Below, in pieces: positions 27,744-36,075 of a DNA stretch of 62,770 nt. Below the pieces are notes generated by a model. It saw only the letters and a program-made list of their open reading frames with translations, made no database searches and had not been told where the DNA came from. The stretch is from a virus, in IMG/VR virus record IMGVR_UViG_3300028423_000363, positions 1 through 62,770 of that record, one strand, 5' to 3'. Numbering within the stretch: the first letter of the stretch is position 1; each line of letters opens with the position of its first letter. A program made the translations under genes and the position numbers.

Positions 27744-27956
27744 CTACTCGATTATTTGATGTTCTTTAACAGTAACTATGCTTTCTTTGAAAGACTTCCA
27801 TTCCTGAACTTCATCTCCTTTCCTGAGATAAACAACAAACCAACCGTCTTTAAGTATAATGTTTGAGACAACTTGGTCTCTGAATTTAGACCCTACGACA
27901 TAAAACAGACCATTTTTAAGGTCTTCACCTATTCCTATTTTTCTATAACTATCCAT
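27744..27956 (-). CDS. Small beta-rich protein, first gene of the terminase operon
   Basis: 70 residues (GLFYVVGSKFRDQVVSNIIL, then GWFVVYLRKGDEVQEWKSF), no family recognised. It starts the terminase transcription unit behind a TATCTTTG box. Too small and without a helix-turn-helix, so there is no good reason to call it a small terminase. Confidence 0.65.
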   Translation of the reverse strand: MDSYRKIGIGEDLKNGLFYVVGSKFRDQVVSNIILKDGWFVVYLRKGDEVQEWKSFKESIVTVKEHQIIE

Positions 27957-27978
27957 TGTATTAAATTTAACTATAATA

Positions 27979-27986
27979 CAAAGATA
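27979..27986 (-). promoter_or_regulatory. Late promoter -7 box TATCTTTG
   Basis: The minus strand reads CTATCTTTGTATTATAG, about 23 bases upstream of the ATG at 27956. It heads the packaging genes. Confidence 0.65.
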
Positions 27987-28010
27987 GAGAATTATTTACA
28001 GATGTAGGTT

Positions 28011-29225
28011 TTATCGAGAGTTACACTTGACTACAGCAAGATGATTCACTTGAGTTGCGTTAACTCCAAACAAAACAGGAAGTAATAATGCTAAGAAGTC
28101 CAATACACCACCGCCTGTACTTTGTGTAAAAGCTCTAGCGTCAACTATATCTCCTGATGTTAAATTTATTTGAGTAGATAGCGTGTGTGCTCTTTGACTG
28201 TTTAATGCTAAAGGATTTTCATTTGCATCTATAGATATTAAATTTCCATTTACAAATATACCTAATGCTGTAGCTTGAGATGCAGAAACAAGACCCGACC
28301 TTACAACAACACCAGCACTTATGTCGTAAATTCCTGTAGTATTTACAGTTATTCTCCCGTCAGTACCTATGGTAAAGTTAGATGTAGCGTTGTTAAAAAC
28401 AGCCGTGTCATAATCTAATATCGTAAACTGACCGTCTGTAAGTGTTTGGTCTGCTGCTGTTGTAGACCTTACTGCTTCTTCTTCAGAGTCTAATCTACCC
28501 TCTAATCCATTTAATTCTGATTGAGTAGCTGTAGATATAGGCTTGTTTAAATCCGAAGTATTATCAACATTATTTAACCCTACATCAGATTTATCTAAAT
28601 CTATATTACCACTTCCTTCCAAAGATTGACCTTCTACAGTTTTAAGAGGTCTTTTAGATTGTATTGATGATGTTGTTTCGTCACCTGTATTTACTCCGCT
28701 TTGATTGTCTAAGTTAGATTTATCTCCTGTCACAAAGTTAGACGCTTCACTAGCAGAAAATATAGGATCTGATTCAGAAGTTAAATAACCCTGATTATTT
28801 GATAGCTGTGATATATCATCTTCAGGTTGTAGAGAAGTGTCAGCTAAATCTCCTTGAGCAGAAGTCGCATAATCACTTTCGTTAAAATCTGTTATATCAG
28901 ACTTAACGTGAGTATGTGTTAAACTTGCTTTTTGGTCTAATGCGGATTGAGTAGCTGTAGATATTGGCTTTTCTAAGTCTGAAGTGTTATTGACTTTAGA
29001 TAATCCTAAATCTTCTTTTGTAGTACCGTGAGGGTTTGTTCCGTCATTCAAATCTAATTCACTATGATCCTTATTAAACGTGTCAAGTATAGCTTCACTT
29101 TGAAGATACTCAACGAGTTTAGATACTGTAAAGTTTTTAGTAACATCACCTTCAGCATCAGAGCCTATCCACTTGTCTTGAGGTTGTATATTACTGTCTT
29201 GCTGATATGTTGATATTCTAGCCAT
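28011..29225 (-). CDS. Tail fibre / adhesin with shared N-terminal anchor
   Basis: 404 residues. The N-terminus (MARISTYQQDSNIQPQDKWI, GSDAEGDVTKNFTV) is shared with the fibres at 36075-37685 and 38354-40396 and is probably the virion-binding domain. The middle carries two copies of a tail-fibre repeat, VNNTSDLEKPISTATQSALD and VDNTSDLNKPISTATQSELN, separated by low-complexity Asp/Ser/Gly. The C-terminus is a compact beta domain, like a C1q/TNF-like trimer head (FTIGTDGRITVNTTGIYDIS). It would trimerise and bind the host surface. Confidence 0.75.
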   Translation of the reverse strand: MARISTYQQDSNIQPQDKWIGSDAEGDVTKNFTVSKLVEYLQSEAILDTFNKDHSELDLNDGTNPHGTTKEDLGLSKVNNTSDLEKPISTATQSALDQKASLTHTHVKSDITDFNESDYATSAQGDLADTSLQPEDDISQLSNNQGYLTSESDPIFSASEASNFVTGDKSNLDNQSGVNTGDETTSSIQSKRPLKTVEGQSLEGSGNIDLDKSDVGLNNVDNTSDLNKPISTATQSELNGLEGRLDSEEEAVRSTTAADQTLTDGQFTILDYDTAVFNNATSNFTIGTDGRITVNTTGIYDISAGVVVRSGLVSASQATALGIFVNGNLISIDANENPLALNSQRAHTLSTQINLTSGDIVDARAFTQSTGGGVLDFLALLLPVLFGVNATQVNHLAVVKCNSR

Positions 29226-29710
29226 TATTTAGATATTTTCTTGAATTTCTCGAAGCCACGACTGCCGAAGTACGCTAAATACACAGTAATAAGTAGGTTT
29301 TTTAAAAGACTTACCCAAACTTCGTCTACATTAAAAGGACTGTCCGAGCTATCAGCAACAATTAATATAACTGTTGACAAAGTAAGAAACACAATAGTTA
29401 GAGGTCTTACGTTTTTAGACAACCAAGAGTCTGAAGTCATATCCGCTTCCCATCGTTTAGATATAGCTATAAACTCTTCTTTATCTAACTGTAGTTGTTC
29501 TACGAGCATTTTTTTATCAAACTCCGTTAATTCCTTAGAACCTTTTATCTTATCGCTAAGACGTTCTAACGCTTCTACGCCCGTAATACTACCTGCTATG
29601 TCTAAAAGTTCAGGAGCGACGTTCTTTCCTTGTTCAACGAGCCAACGCAAAGCATCTCCAACTCTTGTCGTGCCGTTTCTTTCTTTGTATGTAGGCTTTC
29701 TGTCTGGCAT
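29225..29710 (-). CDS. Holin of the 3-TM family candidate
   Basis: 161 residues. A cytoplasmic helical N-terminus (ERLSDKIKGSKELTEFDKKM) is followed by RWEADMTSDSWLSKNVRPLT, then two membrane segments (IVFLTLSTVILIVAD; LLKNLLITVYLAYFGSRGF) and a basic tail. The SKNVRPLT...YFGSRGFEK pattern is that of phage 3TM-type holins. It overlaps the fibre stop/start by 1 base and is near another membrane protein, forming a lysis cluster. Confidence 0.65.
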   Translation of the reverse strand: MPDRKPTYKERNGTTRVGDALRWLVEQGKNVAPELLDIAGSITGVEALERLSDKIKGSKELTEFDKKMLVEQLQLDKEEFIAISKRWEADMTSDSWLSKNVRPLTIVFLTLSTVILIVADSSDSPFNVDEVWVSLLKNLLITVYLAYFGSRGFEKFKKISK

Positions 29711-29716
29711 AGAGGT

Positions 29717-29956
29717 TTATAAAATAAAATACATTAGTATAACAGGAAGTATAGTCATAAAGAAGTCTAAAGGTTCAGGTGTGCCTTTTTTAAGGTACAT
29801 ATCCCAAACAGCTTCTTTAGCACCTGCTATAACAATAGTAGATGCTAACGCCCATTCTAAAGACATAAATAAGGCTAAGAATAAATAAATTAACGTTCCT
29901 GCTATAAAATGTAGTAGTTTGTCTTTTGCTGTTATTCTACTCAATAGTTGTTTCAT
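29717..29956 (-). CDS. Small membrane protein of the lysis cluster
   Basis: 79 residues, with KDKLLHFIAGTLIYLFLALF and two further hydrophobic segments. The KDKxxHF...G and AKEAVWD motifs resemble phage/bacterial YfiM-like integral membrane proteins. It lies immediately upstream of the holin candidate. A second holin, antiholin or spanin-like role cannot be decided. Confidence 0.6.
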   Translation of the reverse strand: MKQLLSRITAKDKLLHFIAGTLIYLFLALFMSLEWALASTIVIAGAKEAVWDMYLKKGTPEPLDFFMTILPVILMYFIL

Positions 29957-30107
29957 AATCTACGCCTTTAGTTGTTAGAAAATCAATTAGTTCTTGCTCT
30001 GTTTCAAATTCCTCGAAGTAAGGCTGACCACTGTTAACTTGTTGTCCTTCTTCTATTTTTCCATAATGGAAAACATCCTTGTCATTGTGTGCTACATAAT
30101 ATTTCAT
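29937..30107 (-). CDS. Small conserved phage protein
   Basis: 56 residues (MKYYVAHNDKDVFHYGKIEE ... YFEEFETEQELIDFLTTKG), found by reading below the usual length cut-off. It overlaps the membrane protein by 20 bases and the pattern is common in fibre-adjacent phage ORFs. Function unknown; soluble and acidic. Confidence 0.6.
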   Translation of the reverse strand: MKYYVAHNDKDVFHYGKIEEGQQVNSGQPYFEEFETEQELIDFLTTKGVDYETTIE

Positions 30108-30117
30108 ATCTATTTTT

Positions 30118-31116
30118 TTATATTTCTAATCCGCCATCTGTGATTGTCCAACCTCTAGCAATTAAAGCGTTTCTTGCTGTTTGCCCTGCTGCGTTGTATT
30201 GTGAGTTACCACCATCAAAGGCTACGTTGTTGTTAGGGTTGTTTGCTTCTAAGTCTATCAATAATTGTGAGTAGCGTTCTGTGTTTATGGTGTTTTCTAA
30301 GAACATAGAACCGCCGTTAGTTAATGAAGGTAACTCCATCCCTGTTGGTAATGAAGTAAGGGAGTTATCCATAAACATAAAACGACCATCAGTCAACAAT
30401 GGCAAATCCATACCACTTGGTAACGATGTTAAATTATTGCCTAAAAACATAGAAATACCTTCAGTCAACAACGGTAACTCCATCCCTGTTGGTAATGAAG
30501 TTAAATTGTTTCGCACAAACATTTGTACACCTTCATTCAACAATGGCAACTCCATTCCTGCTGGTAATGATGTAATAGCATTATCTCTAAACATTCTACC
30601 AGCAACAATTAACAAAGGCATTTTCATATCGCTTGGTAATGAAGTAAGGGAGTTATCCATAAACATAAAACTTCCAATCTCTACAACTTCAAACCAAGCA
30701 CCACCACCTGCTATTTCTGATAAATTTGAGCATCCGAAAAACGCATTACTTTGATTAGGCTCATTAACTCCATACAATCCCCATTGAAGGACTTTAAGCA
30801 GTTTATTTTTATCTCCACCATCACTAAACGTTAACTTATCAAGCCCTGCTTCTTTTGGAATAACTCTTAACTCATATATACCTGCGCTAGGTAAGGTAAT
30901 TGTTTGCTCGTTAACTAAGTCGCTAAAACTTGCAACTAAGCTGTTATTTTGATAGGCTTCTACATCGTACTCGCCAACCGCACCTGTAAATTGGAATTGG
31001 TCTGCATTGCTTACCCCTGCGATAGATGTATCTACCTCAATAATGAAGTTAGGGTCGAATTTAGAATAAGACCGACCTGTTATATCAATACTGTTAGATA
31101 TCGACAATCCTACCAT
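30118..31116 (-). CDS. BspA-like leucine-rich-repeat adhesin
   Basis: 332 residues. At least five tandem units of about 23 residues (for example SMFLGNNLTSLPSGMDLPLL) lie at about residues 150-275. This is the BspA/DUF285-type LRR used in surface adhesion. The N-terminal 110 residues are beta-rich. The C-terminus SQYNAAGQTARNALIARGWT recurs in Bacteroidota LRR proteins. It is likely a receptor-binding accessory protein of the tail. The repeats are encoded by 69-bp DNA repeats, which could recombine to change binding. Confidence 0.75.
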   Translation of the reverse strand: MVGLSISNSIDITGRSYSKFDPNFIIEVDTSIAGVSNADQFQFTGAVGEYDVEAYQNNSLVASFSDLVNEQTITLPSAGIYELRVIPKEAGLDKLTFSDGGDKNKLLKVLQWGLYGVNEPNQSNAFFGCSNLSEIAGGGAWFEVVEIGSFMFMDNSLTSLPSDMKMPLLIVAGRMFRDNAITSLPAGMELPLLNEGVQMFVRNNLTSLPTGMELPLLTEGISMFLGNNLTSLPSGMDLPLLTDGRFMFMDNSLTSLPTGMELPSLTNGGSMFLENTINTERYSQLLIDLEANNPNNNVAFDGGNSQYNAAGQTARNALIARGWTITDGGLEI

Positions 31117-31364
31117 AGTGCAAGAATATCGCTAGCTGTCGTGTTTGTACTAAAAACTCTAACAACCTGAACAGGTAAAAAACTTCCGTCAGCAACATTT
31201 TTAAAGACTACGTCGTCTCCACTAGATGTTAAAACTCTTAAATCTCCTCCTGTACCCACAAATAATACAGCACCTCTGTTGTTTTGTGTTTCATACTGAA
31301 AGTTTTCTGTATCACTAGCGGTAATACTCTTAACTTGTGAACTTTGTAATTTCTGATAACTCAT
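31110..31364 (-). CDS. Small conserved virion-associated protein
   Basis: 84 residues. NRGAVLFVGTGGDLRVLTSS followed by VVFKNVADGSFLPVQVVRVF and TASDILALW is a well conserved small phage protein pattern, probably beta-rich and part of the tail or head decoration. It overlaps the LRR gene by 7 bases. Confidence 0.65.
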   Translation of the reverse strand: MSYQKLQSSQVKSITASDTENFQYETQNNRGAVLFVGTGGDLRVLTSSGDDVVFKNVADGSFLPVQVVRVFSTNTTASDILALW

Positions 31365-31367
31365 ATC

Positions 31368-31625
31368 TTATTTCTTTTTTCTTTTAATACTTTTTGCTCT
31401 CTTACCCATTCCGACTTTCTTTTTATCTCTTACGGCTTTTTTCTTTTCCGAAGAAGACATTTCTCCCCAAGTCTTAGGAGTTTTTGACGAAACACGTTTT
31501 GTAGGTCTACACTTCTTTACAGCTTTGTTTTTACTAGAACCACACTTATTTCCTTTTTCATCTCTCCAATCTTCTTTAAACCATCTTTTCAGTGATAAGC
31601 CTTTTTTAGTTTTCCTTATAGCCAT
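31368..31625 (-). CDS. DUF5872-like basic protein
   Basis: 85 residues, very basic. LSLKRWFKEDWRDEKGNKCG, then KKCRPTKRVSSKTPKTWGEM and a Lys-rich tail, matches the DUF5872-type proteins of marine phages. It is part of a run of three small Cys/Lys-rich genes. DNA or virion association is plausible from charge, function unknown. Confidence 0.7.
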   Translation of the reverse strand: MAIRKTKKGLSLKRWFKEDWRDEKGNKCGSSKNKAVKKCRPTKRVSSKTPKTWGEMSSSEKKKAVRDKKKVGMGKRAKSIKRKKK

Positions 31626-31744
31626 TACTTTTTCTTTTTAGCTTGTTTCTTTCTACACTTAGCAATAGCACCGCCTGCGTAGGCACTTGGAAAAACTTTA
31701 TATTTTTTCTTTACTTTATAGTAACAATAATCTTTCTTACTCAT
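31625..31744 (-). CDS. 39-residue basic protein (YYKVK...SAYA type)
   Basis: Too short for ordinary gene callers: MSKKDYCYYKVKKKYKVFPS then AYAGGAIAKCRKKQAKKKK. The YYKVKxxYKVxPSAYAxGxxxKCRKK pattern is a recurrent small phage/giant-virus protein, usually next to DUF5872. Its ATG is followed by a frame that ends within the start codon of the next gene (1-base overlap), which supports it being real. Confidence 0.75.
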   Translation of the reverse strand: MSKKDYCYYKVKKKYKVFPSAYAGGAIAKCRKKQAKKKK

Positions 31745-31761
31745 AAACCTCTATAAATCAA

Positions 31762-32019
31762 TTAGTTACAGTTCCAAGCCTTTCTCGACCAATAATTTGC
31801 CGAAAGTTTATTATTCTTTCCTTTTATTCCACCGCTTCTAGCACAGTAACTCTTTTTGCGCTTAGGGTTGTCTTTCTTAATACGCATATTAGGGTCTCCG
31901 AAATGTATAAGTTTCTCTTTACCTCCTGAACAAGCCTTAACCATTTTAGTCTTATTCTTCTTAGGAGACTTAGTAGGTTTATTACATTTCATCTTAGATT
32001 TATCAACTCTTTTTCCCAT
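31762..32019 (-). CDS. Small Cys/Lys-rich protein (FGDPNM family)
   Basis: 85 residues. KVDKxKMKCNKP-like N-terminus (KRVDKSKMKCNKPTKSPKK), then KEKLIHFGDPNMRIKKDNP, YCARSGG and NKLSANYWSRKAWNC. The FGDPNM...AR...SAxYWS+KxW pattern belongs to small proteins found in many marine phages. Function unknown. It starts a transcription unit just behind a TATCTTTG box. Confidence 0.7.
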   Translation of the reverse strand: MGKRVDKSKMKCNKPTKSPKKNKTKMVKACSGGKEKLIHFGDPNMRIKKDNPKRKKSYCARSGGIKGKNNKLSANYWSRKAWNCN

Positions 32020-32033
32020 AGCGTTATTTTATA

Positions 32034-32041
32034 CAAAGATA
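32034..32041 (-). promoter_or_regulatory. Late promoter -7 box TATCTTTG
   Basis: The minus strand reads TGTATCTTTGTATAAAA, only about 15 bases upstream of the ATG at 32019. It drives the basic small-gene cluster and perhaps the LRR and lysis genes downstream. Confidence 0.65.
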
Positions 32042-32110
32042 CAAAAAAAGCCAAAGTCGAAACTTCAGCTTTTAATGATGGTTAAATTTAAAAGAATATT
32101 CTACAAAAGA

Positions 32111-32581
32111 CTACCTTCTAGCACTTGAACAGTTTTCAGAAAAAGTAACCCACCTTATGTTTCCTTTTTCGTATCCCTTATCTGCATCTATTCTGTCTAT
32201 TGAAGGGCTCTTTTTTAAATCGTATCCGCTTTCTTTCCACTTTTTAAATATATATTTATAATCATCATTATTTAATGACCACTCATAAAAATCTTCTTTA
32301 TCTAAAATAGAAAGACCTTTGTATAAATGATTTTTATTTTTCAAAACACCGCCTACTCTTGATTTCATATTTCTGTAAGTTCTAACCAACTTTCCTTTAA
32401 TTGTTTTTTCATATTTTTTAGTAATTATATTATCATTATTCAATCTTCTTTTTCTTTGCTTGTCATTATTACATTTTCTGCAATAATAATCATAGCCTCT
32501 TTTGTTTTTAGGTCTTTTTAAAAACTCAGAAACCTCCTTTTCTTTTAAGCAACAGTTGCACTTCATCTTTATTTTTTCCAT
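32111..32581 (-). CDS. HNH endonuclease-like protein with N-terminal zinc finger
   Basis: 156 residues. MKCNCCLKEKEVSEF and YYCRKCNNDKQRKRR form a Cys4 zinc finger. The C-terminal PSIDRIDADKGYEKGNIRWV and TFSENCSS match the phage HNH/homing-endonuclease-like motif (SIDRIDxxKGYxxGNxRWVT). Classic catalytic His residues are few, so activity is uncertain. Start may be ATG 32581 or the internal ATG 32566, just after the upstream stop. It stands alone between a nuclease-like gene and the small basic genes, as a homing insertion would. Confidence 0.7.
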   Translation of the reverse strand: MEKIKMKCNCCLKEKEVSEFLKRPKNKRGYDYYCRKCNNDKQRKRRLNNDNIITKKYEKTIKGKLVRTYRNMKSRVGGVLKNKNHLYKGLSILDKEDFYEWSLNNDDYKYIFKKWKESGYDLKKSPSIDRIDADKGYEKGNIRWVTFSENCSSARR

Positions 32582-33864
32582 TTGAAATAATAAGGGTTTA
32601 ATGTGTATGTATTCTCTTTGAAATTTATAGTATAAAAACCTGATATACCTTTTTTAAAATTAGTCTGAACCCAATTTGAAGAAGGACTAAAAGCAGGAAA
32701 ATTCCAATATTTAAACTTTTGAGATGTAGAATTGTCAAAAATATCTTGATGACTATCTCCTTTTATAAAGTATATATCGTATTTGTGTAAATCATGCTCG
32801 CTTATATAATTGTCTATCTTTTCTATTTGTTTGTTATCTAAAATAGGCTTAAAACCAAACTTCAAATTAACGCCGTCTTTTCCGTGAGTAGCAATAAAAC
32901 ATTTATCGTTATATATGTAGTGATTTATAAACTTCCTTTGTATCTTAAACTCTACATTACCTAACACGTGTTCTAAGTATGTTTTTAAAGGTTTGTTTAC
33001 TACATAGGCAAAACTCCCAGAGTGATTATCATCCACTATATTTACAACGTCAATTTGCTTATAAACAGAAGACAACTCAGAGAACAGCCAAACCTTAAAG
33101 TCAAAAGCAACATCAAAAGCTTCTTCGTTTGTCATATTCTGTGGCAGGTGATGTCCTTTTCTGACAGTTTCTCCATCCCAACCATCTAAATAATCTCCTA
33201 AATCAAAAAATACTAAATTATCATTTGTTTTTGTATTTATAATATGATTCAATAATATTTGACCTCTCCTGAATAATTCATCCTTGTTCCACTCTCCACC
33301 AAAAAGAGAGAAGCCATTAGGATTAGGGTTCATTCCGATATGAACATCTGTAATACAACATAAATCAAAATCACTTTTTTCAATATCTTTTTTTTCAAAC
33401 TTAGGAAGATTTGATTTTTCAGATATAAGTTCTTTTACTTTTTCTACAACTTTGTTTTCGTAATCTAAATCTCCTTCGACCACATTCTCCTTAAAAACTA
33501 TATTATAAAAAGGAGTTCCTGTATGAGACACTAATTTATAAGATGATATATCTTTTCTAGGTAAGGTGTAATGTTCGCAATATTCGTCAATATCCATCAT
33601 GTGTCCTTGTTCATTCCAGGCACTTAATACAAATGTTTTATCTTGTTTGTAATTATTTGACGAAGTATCTGATTTAACTTCTTCTTCATTTACAGGTATT
33701 TCTTTTACGTCAACGCTGTCTAAAGACTCTAATACTCCGCTAATTTTTCTTCTTATAGTATCAGTGTACTTAATTCCGTGAAGTTTACAGTAAGCTCTAG
33801 CGGTTTGACTTTTGTTCTTCTCTTCTTCGTAAAGATTTGATAACTGCTTTAAATTGTAATTCAT
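32569..33864 (-). CDS. Calcineurin-like metallophosphoesterase
   Basis: 431 residues. The metal-binding motifs are present in order: ITDVHIG (D-x-H), FDLGDYLDG (GDxxD), IVDDNHSG (degenerate GNHD/E), IATHGKDG (GH-type) and FIKGDSHQD. The N-terminal 100 residues contain a helical LYEEEKNKSQTARAYCKLHG segment, which may bind DNA. Proteins like this act as nucleases or phosphodiesterases; the substrate is not known. Located between the lysis gene and the HNH gene. Confidence 0.78.
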   Translation of the reverse strand: MNYNLKQLSNLYEEEKNKSQTARAYCKLHGIKYTDTIRRKISGVLESLDSVDVKEIPVNEEEVKSDTSSNNYKQDKTFVLSAWNEQGHMMDIDEYCEHYTLPRKDISSYKLVSHTGTPFYNIVFKENVVEGDLDYENKVVEKVKELISEKSNLPKFEKKDIEKSDFDLCCITDVHIGMNPNPNGFSLFGGEWNKDELFRRGQILLNHIINTKTNDNLVFFDLGDYLDGWDGETVRKGHHLPQNMTNEEAFDVAFDFKVWLFSELSSVYKQIDVVNIVDDNHSGSFAYVVNKPLKTYLEHVLGNVEFKIQRKFINHYIYNDKCFIATHGKDGVNLKFGFKPILDNKQIEKIDNYISEHDLHKYDIYFIKGDSHQDIFDNSTSQKFKYWNFPAFSPSSNWVQTNFKKGISGFYTINFKENTYTLNPYYFKWKK

Positions 33865-33890
33865 CGTTTAGTTTTTGAATTATTATATAA

Positions 33891-33898
33891 CAAATATA
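33891..33898 (-). promoter_or_regulatory. -7 box TATATTTG
   Basis: The minus strand reads TATATTTGTTATATAAT, about 30 bases upstream of the phosphoesterase ATG, in the only gap before it. It matches TAnnTTTG. Confidence 0.5.
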
Positions 33899-33923
33899 TA
33901 CAATAATCTTAAAAAACAAAGAA

Positions 33924-34406
33924 TTAGACATTAAAAAGATAAACCTTTGGGTTTTTAGGCTCATCACAAACATCTAAATGAACCCAAGATATAGGTTTTC
34001 CGTTTAGCTTGTTTTCTAATCTTATTTTATGTGGAAGTAATTCTGAGATACTAAGTAAGTATTCTCTAACGTGGACAGAAGACATATCTTTTACATTAAA
34101 GTCGAAAGCCTTTCCTAATACGTGTGCAGATAAATAAGGGTAATCTTTTGACGAAACTATTCGAGAAGTGTTTTCTCTTAGACCTCTTTGGTGCATATCT
34201 CCTCCGAAAAGCCAATTATTAACTGTAATAGACTTTCCTAAGTCCTTCCTTATAAATGTTATAACTTCTAATAATCTAGGGTCGAAACGTGATAAAAAAA
34301 AGTAATCACCTCTCTCTTTAAATTGGTTATAAACATCTTCGCTTACTATTTCTCGTATATCGAAGTATTCAAGGAATTCGTCGTAAAGTTTATTGGTTTT
34401 TGTCAT
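33924..34406 (-). CDS. M15-like peptidase, candidate endolysin
   Basis: 160 residues. YPYLSAHVLGKAFDFNVK gives the S-x-H-x-x-G-x-A-x-D zinc/active-site motif of M15 (VanY/D-Ala-D-Ala carboxypeptidase-like) enzymes, and ISWVHLDVCDEP supplies the second His in a WxH-like position. No signal peptide is visible, so a holin is needed for access to peptidoglycan. It overlaps a small membrane gene by 17 bases. The family also includes non-lytic carboxypeptidases. Confidence 0.75.
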   Translation of the reverse strand: MTKTNKLYDEFLEYFDIREIVSEDVYNQFKERGDYFFLSRFDPRLLEVITFIRKDLGKSITVNNWLFGGDMHQRGLRENTSRIVSSKDYPYLSAHVLGKAFDFNVKDMSSVHVREYLLSISELLPHKIRLENKLNGKPISWVHLDVCDEPKNPKVYLFNV

Positions 34407-34569
34407 TTTGTTTTTGTTTTCGCCTTTTTTCTATTATCTCTATTGTCTTGTAAACTGTATAAATTATAGAAACTACTAGTAGTATGATTTTTAATACAGC
34501 TTCTAAACTAGAAAAACTAACTATAAATGTTACCAAATTTAAAATCCCGACTTTGTATTCGTTATGCAT
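34390..34569 (-). CDS. Small membrane protein next to the lysin
   Basis: 59 residues, too short for the usual cut-off: MHNEYKVGILNLVTFIVSFS, SLEAVLKIILLVVSIIYTVY, then a KR-rich tail. Two hydrophobic helices and a charged C-terminus make it a holin-like candidate. It overlaps the peptidase by 17 bases and the next gene by 8. Confidence 0.65.
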   Translation of the reverse strand: MHNEYKVGILNLVTFIVSFSSLEAVLKIILLVVSIIYTVYKTIEIIEKRRKQKQNDKNQ

Positions 34570-34948
34570 CTTTTTTATCTTTTATTGAGTTTAAACAGTG
34601 ACCACCTTTAAACCAATATTGTACGTCTATGATATATAACAAAGATACTAAAATCCAACCACATACTGTGAGACGCTTATCTCTCTGATTCTTACCTAAT
34701 ACACTTGAAGTTGTTTCGTTTTTATCGCCATGTAAAGTGCCGTTTTCTTTGCGTAACGTCATATTAAATAAAGTTGCAAAATGGTAATTTCCAAACTTAT
34801 CTAACTCAATAGCGTTAACTTTCCAAAAGTTATTGACACGACTTATAAAACTACTTCGTTTTTTATTCTTAATTAGTACCGCTATAAAGTTAGGGAATAC
34901 TAAAATAAAGAAAATAACGTATGCTATAATGCTTAATATAAATCCCAT
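34562..34948 (-). CDS. Conserved membrane protein
   Basis: 128 residues. An N-terminal membrane helix (ILSIIAYVIFFILVFPNFIA), a soluble part with GNYHFATLFNMTLRKENGTL and HGDKNETTSSVLGKNQRDKR, then a second helix (VCGWILVSLLYIIDVQYWF) and WFKGGHC. This pattern is found in Bacteroidota phages near lysis genes; function unknown. Confidence 0.65.
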   Translation of the reverse strand: MGFILSIIAYVIFFILVFPNFIAVLIKNKKRSSFISRVNNFWKVNAIELDKFGNYHFATLFNMTLRKENGTLHGDKNETTSSVLGKNQRDKRLTVCGWILVSLLYIIDVQYWFKGGHCLNSIKDKKDA

Positions 34949-34950
34949 AT

Positions 34951-35388
34951 CTATTCTATTATGTAATCATCAGCAATTAAACCTCCAAAAGTATTTTTAC
35001 TTACTATTTGCTGTAACACACCTTGCTTAATTATCCAATCTTGAATATCTAAGTAAGCCGTTAATTCACTAGGTATAGCATCTGTAAATTGGCTAATCAT
35101 AACATTTACCATATCTCTAGGAATGCGCTCGTAATAGTCTACAACTACGTGCTGTGCATCTGTTGTTGTTTCGCCTACAGGCTTTTCAAAATGCTGAATA
35201 TACTTTACTTGTGCCTTAAATCCTTTACTTAAAGGCTGTAAAATCTCAACTTGAATTTCAGCGTGTAAATTGTTAATGCCTGTTTTTGGAAATGTCAGTT
35301 TATTAACTTTATCAGTTATTTTGCTGAAGCGTTCCGCTTGTTCTTTCCATTGATCGCTTGTGATGTTTACTTTTGTCTTTAATTTCAT
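34951..35388 (-). CDS. Unknown protein of the tail/lysis region
   Basis: 145 residues. It opens MKLKTKVNITSDQWKEQAER and continues with a beta-rich middle (AEIQVEILQPLSKGFKAQVK). No family recognised. It lies between the lectin-like tail gene and the membrane protein. Confidence 0.65.
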   Translation of the reverse strand: MKLKTKVNITSDQWKEQAERFSKITDKVNKLTFPKTGINNLHAEIQVEILQPLSKGFKAQVKYIQHFEKPVGETTTDAQHVVVDYYERIPRDMVNVMISQFTDAIPSELTAYLDIQDWIIKQGVLQQIVSKNTFGGLIADDYIIE

Positions 35389-35394
35389 AATTTA

Positions 35395-36075
35395 TTAAAT
35401 TGTTATAAAAGTTGCTTGTTGTTCTTCTTCTGTCAATGCTCTATTCCATACAATTAATTCATCAAAATCAATTTTTCCAGTTAAACTCGAATTTAATTGA
35501 CCTAACCTATATTCTGATGAAGTGTTTAAAACACCTGTTTGTGCAAAGGTTTGCATTGCTTGTAAATTAGTTTGCATTGTCATTTGCGAACCATTATAAG
35601 TAACTATGTATTCATTCCAATCTGAAGAAATCGTATTACTAATACCATTAAGATTAACCCTGCCGTTATTTGTTACGGTTGTGAAAGCAGGAATTACTTC
35701 ATTATTAGATGAAACTTGTCGAATTAAAAAAGAATTAGACCCAAGCCACCCAGTAAAGATTTCATTTTTTAAATCAGTTAAATCATTGTTTTTAAATCTC
35801 ACGTAGATTGTAAAGTTATTACTACCACCTAAAAAAGAATTATAACTTACATAGGAATTCGTATTTCCGTCAAAACCATACGCTAAATCTCCTGATTCAA
35901 AACCTGAAACACCTAAAGTAACCCCTGATTTTATAATTCCGTTTTCAGCACCCACTGAATCATTTGAAACTGTTCCGCTTATTTCATTACAGAAATACCT
36001 GTGTATTATACCATTAGAAGGAAATGGTGGTGCAACCGCCCTTAACCTACTCGCTGCTATTATTGACATACTCAT
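35395..36075 (-). CDS. LamG/concanavalin-like lectin tail protein
   Basis: 226 residues. HRYFCNEISGTVSNDSVGAE, YGFDGNTNSYVSYNSFLG, NFTIYVRFKNNDL, then DWNEYIVTYNGSQMTM and KIDFDELIVWNRALTEEE are the characteristic strand and end motifs of LamG/laminin-G-3 carbohydrate-binding domains. It follows the fibre gene and overlaps it by 1 base. A likely saccharide-binding host-recognition module of the tail. Confidence 0.75.
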   Translation of the reverse strand: MSMSIIAASRLRAVAPPFPSNGIIHRYFCNEISGTVSNDSVGAENGIIKSGVTLGVSGFESGDLAYGFDGNTNSYVSYNSFLGGSNNFTIYVRFKNNDLTDLKNEIFTGWLGSNSFLIRQVSSNNEVIPAFTTVTNNGRVNLNGISNTISSDWNEYIVTYNGSQMTMQTNLQAMQTFAQTGVLNTSSEYRLGQLNSSLTGKIDFDELIVWNRALTEEEQQATFITI

